Below the pieces are notes generated by a model. The model saw only the letters and a program-made list of their open reading frames with translations. It was not told the DNA's origin and did no database searches. The position numbers and the translations under genes were made by a program. A stretch of 40,848 nucleotides of DNA from Methylococcaceae bacterium UBA4132 (lineage in GTDB: Bacteria; Pseudomonadota; Gammaproteobacteria; Methylococcales; Methylomonadaceae): NCBI GenBank assembly GCA_002380945.1, contig DFWO01000161.1, positions 1 to 40,848 of the forward strand, read 5' to 3'. Each line of letters opens with the position of its first letter. The first letter of the stretch is position 1. Positions 7,596 through 15,686 of this stretch are shown piece by piece.

Positions 7596-8734
7596 GCCGA
7601 TACCTTTGCTTTAAATCTTATGATTAACCATTGCCAGCCGTACCATTTGCCTAATAATATCAAGCCGATGGTTAATAAAAATATATGAATACCAATAGCA
7701 CCCAGCCAGCTAGGAATGGTTTCTTTAATCACCCAAACTTGTGTGATATGGGCAAGGTTACCGTAACTGAAATAAATTAAAAACCCGATAATCATATTGC
7801 CATATACACCACCACGCGGCGACAGTTGTGCTAAAGGAACTGCAATAAAACTTAATAACATAATGCCCAAAGGAATGGACAGACGGCGTTGTAGTTCAGC
7901 AATATCAGTGGTTACTTTAGAACCCCATAGTTGGGCAGTAGGAATGGACTCGCGCGGATTTTTTTTAATGGGCGAGCCTTTTTCTTCTATACGCACCGCA
8001 TATTCATCAAATTTCTCAATGATATAATTCAGATCACCTGGTTTACCTTGAATATGTTCGCCGTGTTCAAAAACAATAAAACGCCCATCGGGTAGGTCTT
8101 GCATTCGGGCTTTTTCAGCATTGATAATGCCTAATTTTCCATGTTGGCGATTTTGTACAAACACTTTTTGCATTTTGCCATCTGCACCAATACTTTCGAC
8201 ATAAAAAACCAAATCGCCTTGGCTATATTCGCTAAATTTCCCTGCTGCGATGCCCCGAACATCAGCGGTTTTTTCATCATCACTGATTAATGATTCTATT
8301 TTGGCGGCTGCCCACGGCGATACATACAGCGCGATACCTACCGTCAATATGGATAGCGGAAACACCAATAGAAAGACGGCGCGGTAAATAGTGCTGGTAC
8401 CTCCACCTGCGGAAAAAACAGCCGACATTTCTTGATCGCGGTACATTCTACCTAGCACCATTAGCACTGCCATAAATAAGGCGGCGGGTAAAAAAGACGC
8501 ACTGGCAATAATCGTTTTTAAGCCCAAAATGCTAAGTAAAGTTTCGCTGGAAATTTGCCCTTCAACGGCTTGTGCAAGAATGTTGATGAATTTTCGACTG
8601 ACGATGATGACAACAATCACCGACCAAACTGCCAGTAATGTCTTGAGTAAATCTAATGCCACCATTTTATCCAAGATGCTAATCAATGGTCGCCGTTCGG
8701 TGTTATAGCCTTTTTGCCAATCTACTGCTTCCAA
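7592..8734 (-). CDS. lptF: LPS export permease LptF
   Basis: The 380-residue protein has six membrane segments around a periplasmic domain and is the partner of LptG in the LPS exporter. The frame stays open to an ATG at 8794, but that start would add 20 unfamiliar residues and lacks a ribosome-binding site. I prefer the TTG at 8734, because a strong GAGGAG lies 6 bases upstream and the product begins LEAVDWQKGYNTERRP just before TM1 (DLLKTLLAVWSVIVVIIVSRKFI). Another possible start is the ATG giving MVALDLLKTLLAV. The order lptF-lptG divergent from pepA matches E. coli. Confidence 0.9.
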   Translation of the reverse strand: MEAVDWQKGYNTERRPLISILDKMVALDLLKTLLAVWSVIVVIIVSRKFINILAQAVEGQISSETLLSILGLKTIIASASFLPAALFMAVLMVLGRMYRDQEMSAVFSAGGGTSTIYRAVFLLVFPLSILTVGIALYVSPWAAAKIESLISDDEKTADVRGIAAGKFSEYSQGDLVFYVESIGADGKMQKVFVQNRQHGKLGIINAEKARMQDLPDGRFIVFEHGEHIQGKPGDLNYIIEKFDEYAVRIEEKGSPIKKNPRESIPTAQLWGSKVTTDIAELQRRLSIPLGIMLLSFIAVPLAQLSPRGGVYGNMIIGFLIYFSYGNLAHITQVWVIKETIPSWLGAIGIHIFLLTIGLILLGKWYGWQWLIIRFKAKVSA

Positions 8735-8767
8735 GCGTATCTCCTCAATAAAAATCACAGTGTGTTG

Positions 8768-8773
8768 TATAAT
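8768..8773 (+). promoter_or_regulatory. Candidate -10 element in the lptF/pepA divergent region
   Basis: A perfect TATAAT occurs 81 bases before the pepA ATG. Its -35 position is poor. On the minus strand the same region offers TTGCTT, 17 bases, TATACA pointing toward lptF. The two would overlap, as is common for divergent gene pairs. The assignment rests only on motif and position. Confidence 0.35.
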
Positions 8774-8853
8774 TAACAAGTGAGGTTTAAGCAATTAAAC
8801 CTTTTTCCTAAGAATTTAAAGCCTTTTAACTTTCAACCTTGAACCTATTATTT

Positions 8854-10341
8854 ATGGACTATTCTATAGAAACCGCGCCATTAAAAGAACTGCAATGTGA
8901 TTGTATTATTGTTGGCGTTTATCAAGACTCGCCAGTGTGTTCGTCTGCAAGCACTCTCAATGACAGTACTCAAGGGCTTATTAGCAAAATTATCAACCGT
9001 GGCGACATCAGTGGTAAAAATGGCGAAACGGTATTAATCAACTCAATTCCTGACAGCACCATTGAACGTATTTTATTAGTGGGTTTAGGCGAGAAAGCAA
9101 CGCTATCAGGTAAAAATTACAGAAAAGCATTGTTTGCCGCCGCAAATGCGTTAAAGAAAACGCCAATAAAATCGGTGGTCTGTTGTTTAGCAGAGTGTGA
9201 TGTTCAAGGTTATGATTGGCAATGGAAAACACGGTCTTGTATCGAAGTATTTAATGATGCGTTATATCAATTCACGCAATGCAAATCTGACCAAACTCGC
9301 GAAAGTAAACTTGAAAAACTATCCGTTATCGTACCAGACCATGAATTAGCTTCGGCACAAATGGGATTAGCTCAAGGACGCGCTATTGCTGAGGGTGTTG
9401 CCTATACAAAACGATTGGCTGATTTACCCGCTAACATCTGCACGCCCAGTTATTTAGCTGAACAAGCCGTTGGGTTAGGTAATAAATACCGTAAGGTAGA
9501 TGTAACCATCTTAGAAGAATCCGATATGCAAGATTTGAGCATGGGTTCTTTTCTAGCAGTTTCACGCGGCAGTCGTCAACCTGCAAAACTCATTAGTCTG
9601 AATTATCAAGGTGGTGAAAAAAACGCCAAACCCATCGTACTGATTGGCAAAGGCTTAACCTTTGATGCTGGCGGTATTTCTTTAAAAACCGCCGCTGGCA
9701 TGGATGAAATGAAATACGATATGTGCGGCGGCGCGGCTGTTCTTGGCACATTGTTCGCTGCGGCAGAAATGGATTTACCGCTCAACATCATCGGTTTAAT
9801 TCCAGCGTCCGAAAATATGCCCGATGGTGATGCCAATAAACCAGGTGATATTCTCACCAGTATGTCAGGCAAAACCATCGAAATTCTCAATACTGATGCC
9901 GAAGGACGCTTGATTTTATGCGACACGCTCACTTATGCAGAACGCTTTAACCCCGATGTGGTCATTGATTTAGCTACGCTAACAGGCGCCTGTTTAGTGG
10001 CATTAGGACGTGTACCCAGTGGCTTATTGGGTAATGATGATTTGTTATGCAATGACTTACTTGCCGCCAGTGAAACTGCCAATGACAGCGTGTGGCGTTT
10101 ACCGCTCTGGGAAGAATATCAAGAACAACTCAAATCTAATTTTGCCGATTTAGCCAATGTGGGCGGCAAAGATGCAGGCACAATCACCGCCGCGTGTTTC
10201 TTGTCACAATTTGCCGAAAACTTCCGTTGGGCGCATTTAGATATAGCTGGCACAGCATGGCGAACAGGGCAAGCCAAAGGCGCGACAGGTCGTCCTGTTC
10301 CTCTGTTAAGCCAATACCTGATTAATCGGGCAAATGGCTGA
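8854..10341 (+). CDS. pepA: Leucyl aminopeptidase PepA (M17)
   Basis: The protein has 495 residues from the ATG at 8854 (MDYSIETAPLKELQCDC). A TTG 15 bases upstream is also in frame but less likely. The C-terminal catalytic domain carries the M17 metal-site motifs GKGLTFDAGGISLK, KYDMCGGAAV and the signature NTDAEGRL. The N-terminal domain (1-170) has the usual Rossmann-like fold region. It is a cytosolic di-metal exopeptidase that removes N-terminal residues. In E. coli PepA also binds DNA in Xer recombination and carAB control, but this cannot be judged here. Length matches the family (about 500). It is followed by holC with an 8-base overlap, as in E. coli. Confidence 0.96.
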   Translation: MDYSIETAPLKELQCDCIIVGVYQDSPVCSSASTLNDSTQGLISKIINRGDISGKNGETVLINSIPDSTIERILLVGLGEKATLSGKNYRKALFAAANALKKTPIKSVVCCLAECDVQGYDWQWKTRSCIEVFNDALYQFTQCKSDQTRESKLEKLSVIVPDHELASAQMGLAQGRAIAEGVAYTKRLADLPANICTPSYLAEQAVGLGNKYRKVDVTILEESDMQDLSMGSFLAVSRGSRQPAKLISLNYQGGEKNAKPIVLIGKGLTFDAGGISLKTAAGMDEMKYDMCGGAAVLGTLFAAAEMDLPLNIIGLIPASENMPDGDANKPGDILTSMSGKTIEILNTDAEGRLILCDTLTYAERFNPDVVIDLATLTGACLVALGRVPSGLLGNDDLLCNDLLAASETANDSVWRLPLWEEYQEQLKSNFADLANVGGKDAGTITAACFLSQFAENFRWAHLDIAGTAWRTGQAKGATGRPVPLLSQYLINRANG

Positions 10342-10747
10342 TATTAGCTTTTACATTCTGCCAACTCAGTCACAACAGGAACGCACTCTATTTGCCTGTA
10401 AACTGATAGAAAAAGTTTATCGTAGCGGCTGTTTTTGTTATGTATTAACTGATTCGGCAGAACAAAGTCAATGCCTTGACAACCTGCTCTGGACATTCAG
10501 AGCAGGCAGTTTTATTCCGCACCAACTTTATACAGGTGACGCACCTGCCATTGAACAAGTGTTAATCGGCTCACTTCCCGCACCCGCCGACTGGCAAAAC
10601 ACCGTGATTAATTTATCCTCACACTGCACGGATGCACAGCGAGTATTGGAAATTTTGGATAACAGCGAAGCAACTAAATCAGTCGGAAGAGAACGTTATA
10701 GGCAGTATAAACAAGCAGGTCACGAACTGACTACGCATAAAATGTAG
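10334..10747 (+). CDS. holC: DNA polymerase III chi subunit HolC
   Basis: The 137-residue protein is of normal length for chi. Family features are the start MADISFYILP, the central LDNLLWTFRAGSFIPHQL and the C-terminal VINLSS.C...RVLEILDN. Chi is the clamp-loader accessory subunit that contacts SSB through its partner psi. The gene overlaps pepA by 8 bases, which suggests coupled translation. In E. coli valS follows directly, but here valS lies 9.3 kb downstream. A diverged copy of the last 147 bases of this gene lies at 15190-15326. Confidence 0.93.
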   Translation: MADISFYILPTQSQQERTLFACKLIEKVYRSGCFCYVLTDSAEQSQCLDNLLWTFRAGSFIPHQLYTGDAPAIEQVLIGSLPAPADWQNTVINLSSHCTDAQRVLEILDNSEATKSVGRERYRQYKQAGHELTTHKM

Positions 10748-10810
10748 CTGTTTTCACTTGAGGAGGGGCAATCAACATAGTTCTCATATTCTAACGTAAA
10801 AGCCTGTCCG

Positions 10811-10881
10811 CCAACGCTCCAGTGTTGTGTGATTAAAGACGCTGAAACGTTCACAATTACATTTCAGCCAGAGAGCGTTGG
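10811..10881. repeat. Nested inverted repeat between holC and the EEP gene
   Basis: CCAACGCTC (10811-10819) pairs with GAGCGTTGG (10873-10881). Inside are GCTGAAA and TTTCAGC words that pair in turn. The GAGCGTTGGAA word recurs at 15676-15686, so the insert between holC and valS carries at least two members of one palindrome family. It lies in the 168-base gap at the left edge of the insert. Confidence 0.6.
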
Positions 10882-10915
10882 AATGATACAAACATTTGTT
10901 TAGGTACTAAAAAAT

Positions 10916-12424
10916 ATGAATAAAATCAAACTGCTCTATGTAGAAAATGTCATCATTCGGCAAACAGCCGAAGTTCAACAAAAATTAACATTTTTTATGC
11001 AAGTAGAAAATATTAGCTATACCAAACAAATTGATATTATTTGGGCGGGTGAAGATGATATTTGGCACACCTTACCTGCTCAACATCATAGTATGCTGGG
11101 ACATGACAAGGAATATTGGTCAGCAAGTATTGCCTTTACCTTAACAGAAGAAGATCCGCTACCTGGTAATATTAAATTTAGCGTGCGTTATCGAGTGTTA
11201 GATAAAACCTATTTGGATAATAATCAAAAAAATAATTATTTCAGTGCGGCAGATTCTGGTATTAGATTAACCAATGATCAACTGATACAAAATATTGGTT
11301 TCTCAAATAAGTTGCCTGAAAATACTCAAACACAGTTTATATCCGCCGCAGTAAATCGTTCTTTTCAGGCGACAAAAGTAATTATCCATTGGACAACCGA
11401 TAACTGGAAAACCATCACAAAAACCTATTGTCACTTTAGAAAGAATTATTGGGATAAATCCTTATCAAGTAATGCCAGAAACCCAAATCAATATGGTGTT
11501 CAACTCTGGGCTGCTAATATTACGCATTCTAATTTATCTAAATTACACTATGTTATTAGTTGTGAAAATAAACAGCAGAAAATAGTATGGGATAATAATA
11601 GTGGGCATAATTATAGCTTTGAGCAAGCACAGCTTAAAGTGTTAATATTAAATTTACATTGTTATCAAGAAGAAAATCAAGATAATAAATTTACTAAAAT
11701 TGCTAAAGTCATTAATGAATTAGAAATTGATATTATTTGTTTGCAGGAAGCTGCCGAATATTGGCGCGACGGGCAAGGCGACTGGGAATCTAATGCCGCA
11801 AAAATTATCAACGACCGTTTAACAAAACCGTTTTATATCCACTATGACTGGTCGCATTTAGGTTTTGATAAATATAGAGAAGGCGTGGCTATTTTAAGTC
11901 GTTATCCGTTATCTCATCATGAATCCCGCTATGTATCCGATAGCCATGATAAATATAATATTCATTCTAGGAAAGTGGTAAAAGCCAGAGTGGATGTGCC
12001 TAATATTGGCTTTATTAATGTGTTTTCTGCCCATTTAAGTTGGATAGAAGATGGTTTTAGAGAGCAATTTCAACGCTTACGCGGTTGGGCTGATAATAAT
12101 AAAAACGATGATATTAAAGCTACCTTATTATGCGGGGATTTTAATATTACCGCAGGGACAGAGGGCTATGGATTAGTAGTTGATTCATATGAATATGAAG
12201 ATCAATTCTTAGCGGTTAATCAACACGGTATATTTGATAGAATATTTCGAGTGCATGATGCGCATTGGAAAGATTTGTTAGCCGATGATTATCGAATTGA
12301 TTATATTTTTATGAGTAAAAATAGTAAATTAAAAGCCACTTCTGCAAAAGTTATTTTTACAGATCAAGAGTATGGACGTGTATCAGATCATTTTGGCTAC
12401 TTAATGACATTTGAATCCCTTTAA
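10916..12424 (+). CDS. EEP-superfamily phosphodiesterase with two N-terminal CBM21-like domains
   Basis: The protein has 502 residues and no signal peptide. Residues about 5-115 resemble CBM21 carbohydrate-binding domains: FFMQVENISYTKQIDIIWAG, KEYWSASIAF and FSVRYRVLDKTYLDNNQKNN align with the usual VKN.AY.K.V, YW and Y.DNN..NY positions. A second, more divergent copy at about 135-235 ends IVWDNNSGHNYSF. Residues 240-502 form an endonuclease/exonuclease/phosphatase domain with LNLH (N246), LQEA (E278), REGVAILSR, SAHLSW (H373), CGDFN (D408, N410), RIDYIF (D462) and SDH (D491, H492). All catalytic positions look intact. The best general match is sphingomyelinase-like or nuclease-like EEP. The substrate is unknown. 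It is followed 25 bases later by a PLD-family gene in the same direction. Confidence 0.82.
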   Translation: MNKIKLLYVENVIIRQTAEVQQKLTFFMQVENISYTKQIDIIWAGEDDIWHTLPAQHHSMLGHDKEYWSASIAFTLTEEDPLPGNIKFSVRYRVLDKTYLDNNQKNNYFSAADSGIRLTNDQLIQNIGFSNKLPENTQTQFISAAVNRSFQATKVIIHWTTDNWKTITKTYCHFRKNYWDKSLSSNARNPNQYGVQLWAANITHSNLSKLHYVISCENKQQKIVWDNNSGHNYSFEQAQLKVLILNLHCYQEENQDNKFTKIAKVINELEIDIICLQEAAEYWRDGQGDWESNAAKIINDRLTKPFYIHYDWSHLGFDKYREGVAILSRYPLSHHESRYVSDSHDKYNIHSRKVVKARVDVPNIGFINVFSAHLSWIEDGFREQFQRLRGWADNNKNDDIKATLLCGDFNITAGTEGYGLVVDSYEYEDQFLAVNQHGIFDRIFRVHDAHWKDLLADDYRIDYIFMSKNSKLKATSAKVIFTDQEYGRVSDHFGYLMTFESL

Positions 12425-12449
12425 ATAAAGCAATAATAAAGGTAAGAAT

Positions 12450-14051
12450 ATGAAACAAATCGCTGAAGATTATGCTAAACCAATACAGGGTGAATTAGGC
12501 AGTCCATTTGCAAGAACGAATGACTTTGGCGATAAGTTTTTTTTGCGCTGGGGGAAAATAGACTTTGAGCTGTTTTATGGTAATACCATTAACTTAAAAG
12601 TCATTGTAAAAGTCTATAGGGCGCATAATGTTTGCGAAACCTATGTTGTTGATACCGATGCTTATGATATTAAATGGAATTATCATAAACGTCAGACCCG
12701 CGCCTTTTATATTCTACCGTTTTCCAATGCGTTTGGTGCAGCAACCTGTGTTAAATTTTCGTTTATTATTCATAAAGATGAACATTCGATTGCCTCGGCA
12801 AAAGAATATATTTTTATGGATCAAAGTCAGTTACAGGCTGACTCTAATACTAATCAGTACAGCACGATAACCGATCTTTATTCAACGCCTAACTATTATC
12901 GAACTTATGAGCTGAATGCTCAGGAATTGCAAAGTGATGTGGATTGGATTAACCATCATTTTGAATCATTACAGTTATTTCCTAAATTCACCAAAGGACA
13001 GCCGCATCATCCTTATCATCCTAAAAATTATATTCATGAAATGATAGATAAAGTCATGCAATGTAAAAAGGCGACTCCTGATAGGCTGTGTACTATTAAA
13101 GTCAGTGTCGATTGTATTGATGATACCGATTTTGCTAATCACTTGATTTATGCCAGCAGACAAGGTGTATGGGTGCAATGTATTGTAGATTGGCGCAAAA
13201 TGACCCTCACCAACAGCGACAACTATGCCCGTTTAAAAAGTGCTGGGGTTGAATTGTTAGGCGTTGTTTGTACGCCAACCCATCATCTGATTGAAGTTGA
13301 TCCAGATATGCACACCAAATTCGTTATTTTTAATGACGAGGATTGTATCTTAGGTTCATTCAATATTACTTTCGATCGCTGGGGTGCGAATTGGGAATCG
13401 GGTATGACTTTTCATTCCAAAGGTATTTGTCGATTATTAGATAATATATTTCAGAGCCAACGCGGCGGCAGTATTCAAAAGTATGGCATTGACCCTTATA
13501 GTCAATTTAATTTACTTTATACCTTTGGCAGACACGTCATGAAAAATGGCGAAAAATACCTACCCCATCATGCTATTCTGGGTGAAATTAATCGCGCAAA
13601 ACATTCAATTAAAATTTGTTTATTTTTAATTGGCGAGTTATTAGGAAAATATAATGAAAGTGTAATTTGTGCCTTAATTGCTGCTAAAAATAGAGGCGTA
13701 GATGTGCATATTTTATTTAATGGACATTTAGCCAGACAAGGCAGAGTTGGTATTGAGCGCACGATGGAAGAAGAATTAAATCGCCCCTTATTACCTTCGA
13801 TTGAACGATTAAAATCCGCAGGTATAAAAATAGGATTGGTATATGGACAGCATGATCATCCTATACCTTATTCACCTATTCATTCCAAATACTGCATTAT
13901 TGATGAGTCCATTGTCATAGATGGCAGTTTTAATTGGTATAACACCTCCGTTTTCTCACATGATTTAATTGTTGTGGCAGCAAACCGTGAAGTTGCAAAA
14001 CCTTATTTGTATGAATTTGAACGAATACAGCAATTACTTAGAATTTATTAA
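12450..14051 (+). CDS. Phospholipase D-family protein with two HKD motifs
   Basis: The 533-residue protein has an AAAGGT ribosome-binding site 7 bases before the ATG. Residues about 30-130 form a β-rich N-terminal domain resembling the CBM-like region of the preceding protein, but no family can be assigned. The C-terminal two thirds holds paired PLD half-sites: H288-T-K290 in PDMHTKFVIFNDED followed by GSFN, and H478-S-K480 in SPIHSKYCIIDES followed by GSFNW. Both have the His-x-Lys and the downstream Gly-Ser-x-Asn, so one composite active site should form. Such proteins are nucleases, phospholipases or phosphatidyltransferases. No membrane segment or signal peptide is visible. Tight linkage to the EEP gene suggests the two act together on a phosphodiester substrate. 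Confidence 0.83.
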   Translation: MKQIAEDYAKPIQGELGSPFARTNDFGDKFFLRWGKIDFELFYGNTINLKVIVKVYRAHNVCETYVVDTDAYDIKWNYHKRQTRAFYILPFSNAFGAATCVKFSFIIHKDEHSIASAKEYIFMDQSQLQADSNTNQYSTITDLYSTPNYYRTYELNAQELQSDVDWINHHFESLQLFPKFTKGQPHHPYHPKNYIHEMIDKVMQCKKATPDRLCTIKVSVDCIDDTDFANHLIYASRQGVWVQCIVDWRKMTLTNSDNYARLKSAGVELLGVVCTPTHHLIEVDPDMHTKFVIFNDEDCILGSFNITFDRWGANWESGMTFHSKGICRLLDNIFQSQRGGSIQKYGIDPYSQFNLLYTFGRHVMKNGEKYLPHHAILGEINRAKHSIKICLFLIGELLGKYNESVICALIAAKNRGVDVHILFNGHLARQGRVGIERTMEEELNRPLLPSIERLKSAGIKIGLVYGQHDHPIPYSPIHSKYCIIDESIVIDGSFNWYNTSVFSHDLIVVAANREVAKPYLYEFERIQQLLRIY

Positions 14052-14140
14052 AATTATTAATTACATTAAAGAGCAATACGAATGTTTATATAATGGCAGT
14101 TGTGCAGTTATAAGAAAAAATTTATTTTGGAGACATTGTG

Positions 14141-15148
14141 ATGAAAAAACAAAGCACTAAAAAAATTCAAGGCAATCTTTTAACTGTAGCCTGTCTTGGC
14201 ATTGGACTATTCACGACCTGTGGAGAAATTAGCGCGAAGGACACTTTTGAAGAACAAATGATGCCGTCTCAAGCAGATAAAAACTATAGTTTTTCAGAGG
14301 CAGCTATCGAATCAATGACGGGAGATGTTTATTCCGATTCCGCTGCCAAAAATTGGCAAGAGCTTTCTTACAGTAATCTATTTAGCAAAGGCTGGGACAA
14401 GCCTTGGGTCAGTCCTCCAAATGGTAGTGGTGGTGCGCCACGTCAGGGTTGGTTAAACGCTAGTGATGGTGTCTTCTACAGACTAGGCATAGCTGTTTTC
14501 AGTTGGCAACACGGTCTTAATAATGGCGATGGCTATGTGGGTAATCTCGTCAACTATACCCCGATAAATCAACGCTTCCAGATTCAAACCAATATTTCAA
14601 TGAACTCGAACCGTGGTGGCACTGGTAATGAAACTCAGACGAATTTTGGCGATTTTAGAATTGCACCTCGAGTGATTCTTTCTGAATCCAAAGATACAAC
14701 ACAATTATTTAGCGTAAATTTTCGCACACCCACAGGTAACAGCTTCAATGGCAATGGTGTAGCGTCCATTACCCCCGAATATCAATTTTGGACTAACCCA
14801 TGGAAAGGTTTAGTCGTACGCGGCGGCGCAGGCTTCACCGTTCCATACGCGGGTGAGCTTTACAAAACAGGGGCTCGCAGTACATTTGATGCTAATTTGG
14901 CAGTGGGCTATTATTTTACCCCACATGATTTCACACCGTTTGGCGATATGGTTTGGTATCTTGCGACCAATATCAATCAGCCAATAGACAACCGTGCCGC
15001 AACCAGTAATACGTTTGTGTCACTAGCACCTGGTTTTCGTACCCATTTAGGTCAGAATTGGTATTTACTAGGTTCGGTAGAAGTACCTGTCTCTCATCCT
15101 CAACCTTATGATTATCAGGTGATGGGCGGCATTATGAAAGTGTACTAA
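14141..15148 (+). CDS. Secreted probable outer-membrane β-barrel protein
   Basis: The protein has 335 residues from the ATG at 14141, which has GGAG 8 bases upstream. A GTG three bases earlier is also possible. The N-terminal 35 residues are a Sec signal peptide (KK-rich, then LLTVACLGIGLFTTCGEISA, cleavage near AKD). The mature part has alternating polar and aromatic strands (FQIQTNISMNSN, DFRIAPRVIL, QLFSVNFRTPTG, GLVVRGGAGFTVPY, FDANLAVGYYF, WYLLGSVEVPVSHP) and ends in Tyr, as outer-membrane barrels often do. It may belong to the broad MetA-pathway/transporter-like barrel group (PF13557 type), but I cannot confirm this. It follows the PLD gene after 89 bases and is likely the third gene of the cassette. 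Confidence 0.7.
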   Translation: MKKQSTKKIQGNLLTVACLGIGLFTTCGEISAKDTFEEQMMPSQADKNYSFSEAAIESMTGDVYSDSAAKNWQELSYSNLFSKGWDKPWVSPPNGSGGAPRQGWLNASDGVFYRLGIAVFSWQHGLNNGDGYVGNLVNYTPINQRFQIQTNISMNSNRGGTGNETQTNFGDFRIAPRVILSESKDTTQLFSVNFRTPTGNSFNGNGVASITPEYQFWTNPWKGLVVRGGAGFTVPYAGELYKTGARSTFDANLAVGYYFTPHDFTPFGDMVWYLATNINQPIDNRAATSNTFVSLAPGFRTHLGQNWYLLGSVEVPVSHPQPYDYQVMGGIMKVY

Positions 15149-15189
15149 AAACTGGTCATCTTAATTCTCCTGTCCACAGCAAGGTAAAA

Positions 15190-15326
15190 ACCGTGCTGAA
15201 TTTATCGTCACATTGTGTAGACGCTGGGCAGTTTTGGATAACAGCGAAGCGACCAAATCCGTGGGCAGAGAACGCTATCGGCACTATAAAGAAGCAGGAC
15301 ATAATCTGACCGCGCATAAAATGTAA
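15190..15326 (+). pseudogene. holC: Diverged, broken copy of the 3' end of holC
   Basis: This stretch aligns with 10601-10747, the last 147 bases of holC. The last 95 bases match at about 83% by hand count (16 mismatches). The encoded ends correspond: VLDNSEATKSVGRERYRHYK then EAGHNLTAHKM and a stop, against ILDNSEATKSVGRERYRQYK then QAGHELTTHKM. A net 10-base deletion near 15231 breaks the frame and the 5' two thirds is absent, so it is non-functional. Most differences are synonymous or conservative, so it derives from a once-functional orthologue rather than a fresh duplication. It marks a recombination scar inside the holC-valS insert. Confidence 0.9.
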
Positions 15327-15350
15327 TCGCTATCAAAAAGAGGATTAATC

Positions 15351-15599
15351 ATGCAAGCCATAGAACTCAATGCGGTCATTACCCAAAATCATGAAATTCA
15401 TTTGAAACTGCCCGATGACATAAAAGCAACTCATGCAAAAGTAATCGTCATGTATGAAAACAATACAAAGCCCTTGGCAAGGAAGTGGGATAAATTTTTT
15501 GCCTCTAAAAGTGTTTTTGATGATGATTTTCTCGCGGAAAGAGATAACGATATGCCGCAAGAACGGGCGTTTTTATCGTTACCACTTTGTAACGCTTGA
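15351..15599 (+). CDS. VapB-like orphan antitoxin
   Basis: The 82-residue protein has an AGGA ribosome-binding site 7 bases before the ATG. The N-terminus MQAIELNAVITQNHEIHLKL...AKVIVMYE is the β-strand DNA-binding region seen in many small antitoxins. The C-terminal FDDDFLAERDNDMPQER is the toxin-wrapping tail typical of VapB partners of PIN toxins. After QER the frame runs about 11 residues into a palindromic repeat before stopping, which suggests the original end was altered. No PIN-domain toxin follows in the next 400 bases, so this antitoxin is alone. Family assignment is by resemblance. Confidence 0.65.
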   Translation: MQAIELNAVITQNHEIHLKLPDDIKATHAKVIVMYENNTKPLARKWDKFFASKSVFDDDFLAERDNDMPQERAFLSLPLCNA

Positions 15600-15600
15600 G

Positions 15601-15686
15601 TTGACGCTCCAGCGTCTTCACCATGTCAAGATTGTAAGAAGACGCTGGAGCGTCAACAACTGCATTCCAACGCCAGAGCGTTGGAA
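15601..15686. repeat. Long perfect inverted repeat plus second palindrome after the orphan antitoxin
   Basis: A perfect 19-bp arm pair at 15601-15619 (TTGACGCTCCAGCGTCTTC) and 15638-15656 encloses an 18-nt loop. It is followed by TTCCAACGC-CAGA-GCGTTGGAA (15665-15686). A degenerate AACGCTCTGCATTGGAACG copy follows to about 15713. The array occupies the place where a toxin gene would be expected. Confidence 0.85.

Noticed and set aside
8839..8853. TTG start extending PepA by 5 residues
   Set aside because: ATG at 8854 gives the family-typical N-terminus, and no ribosome-binding site favours the TTG.
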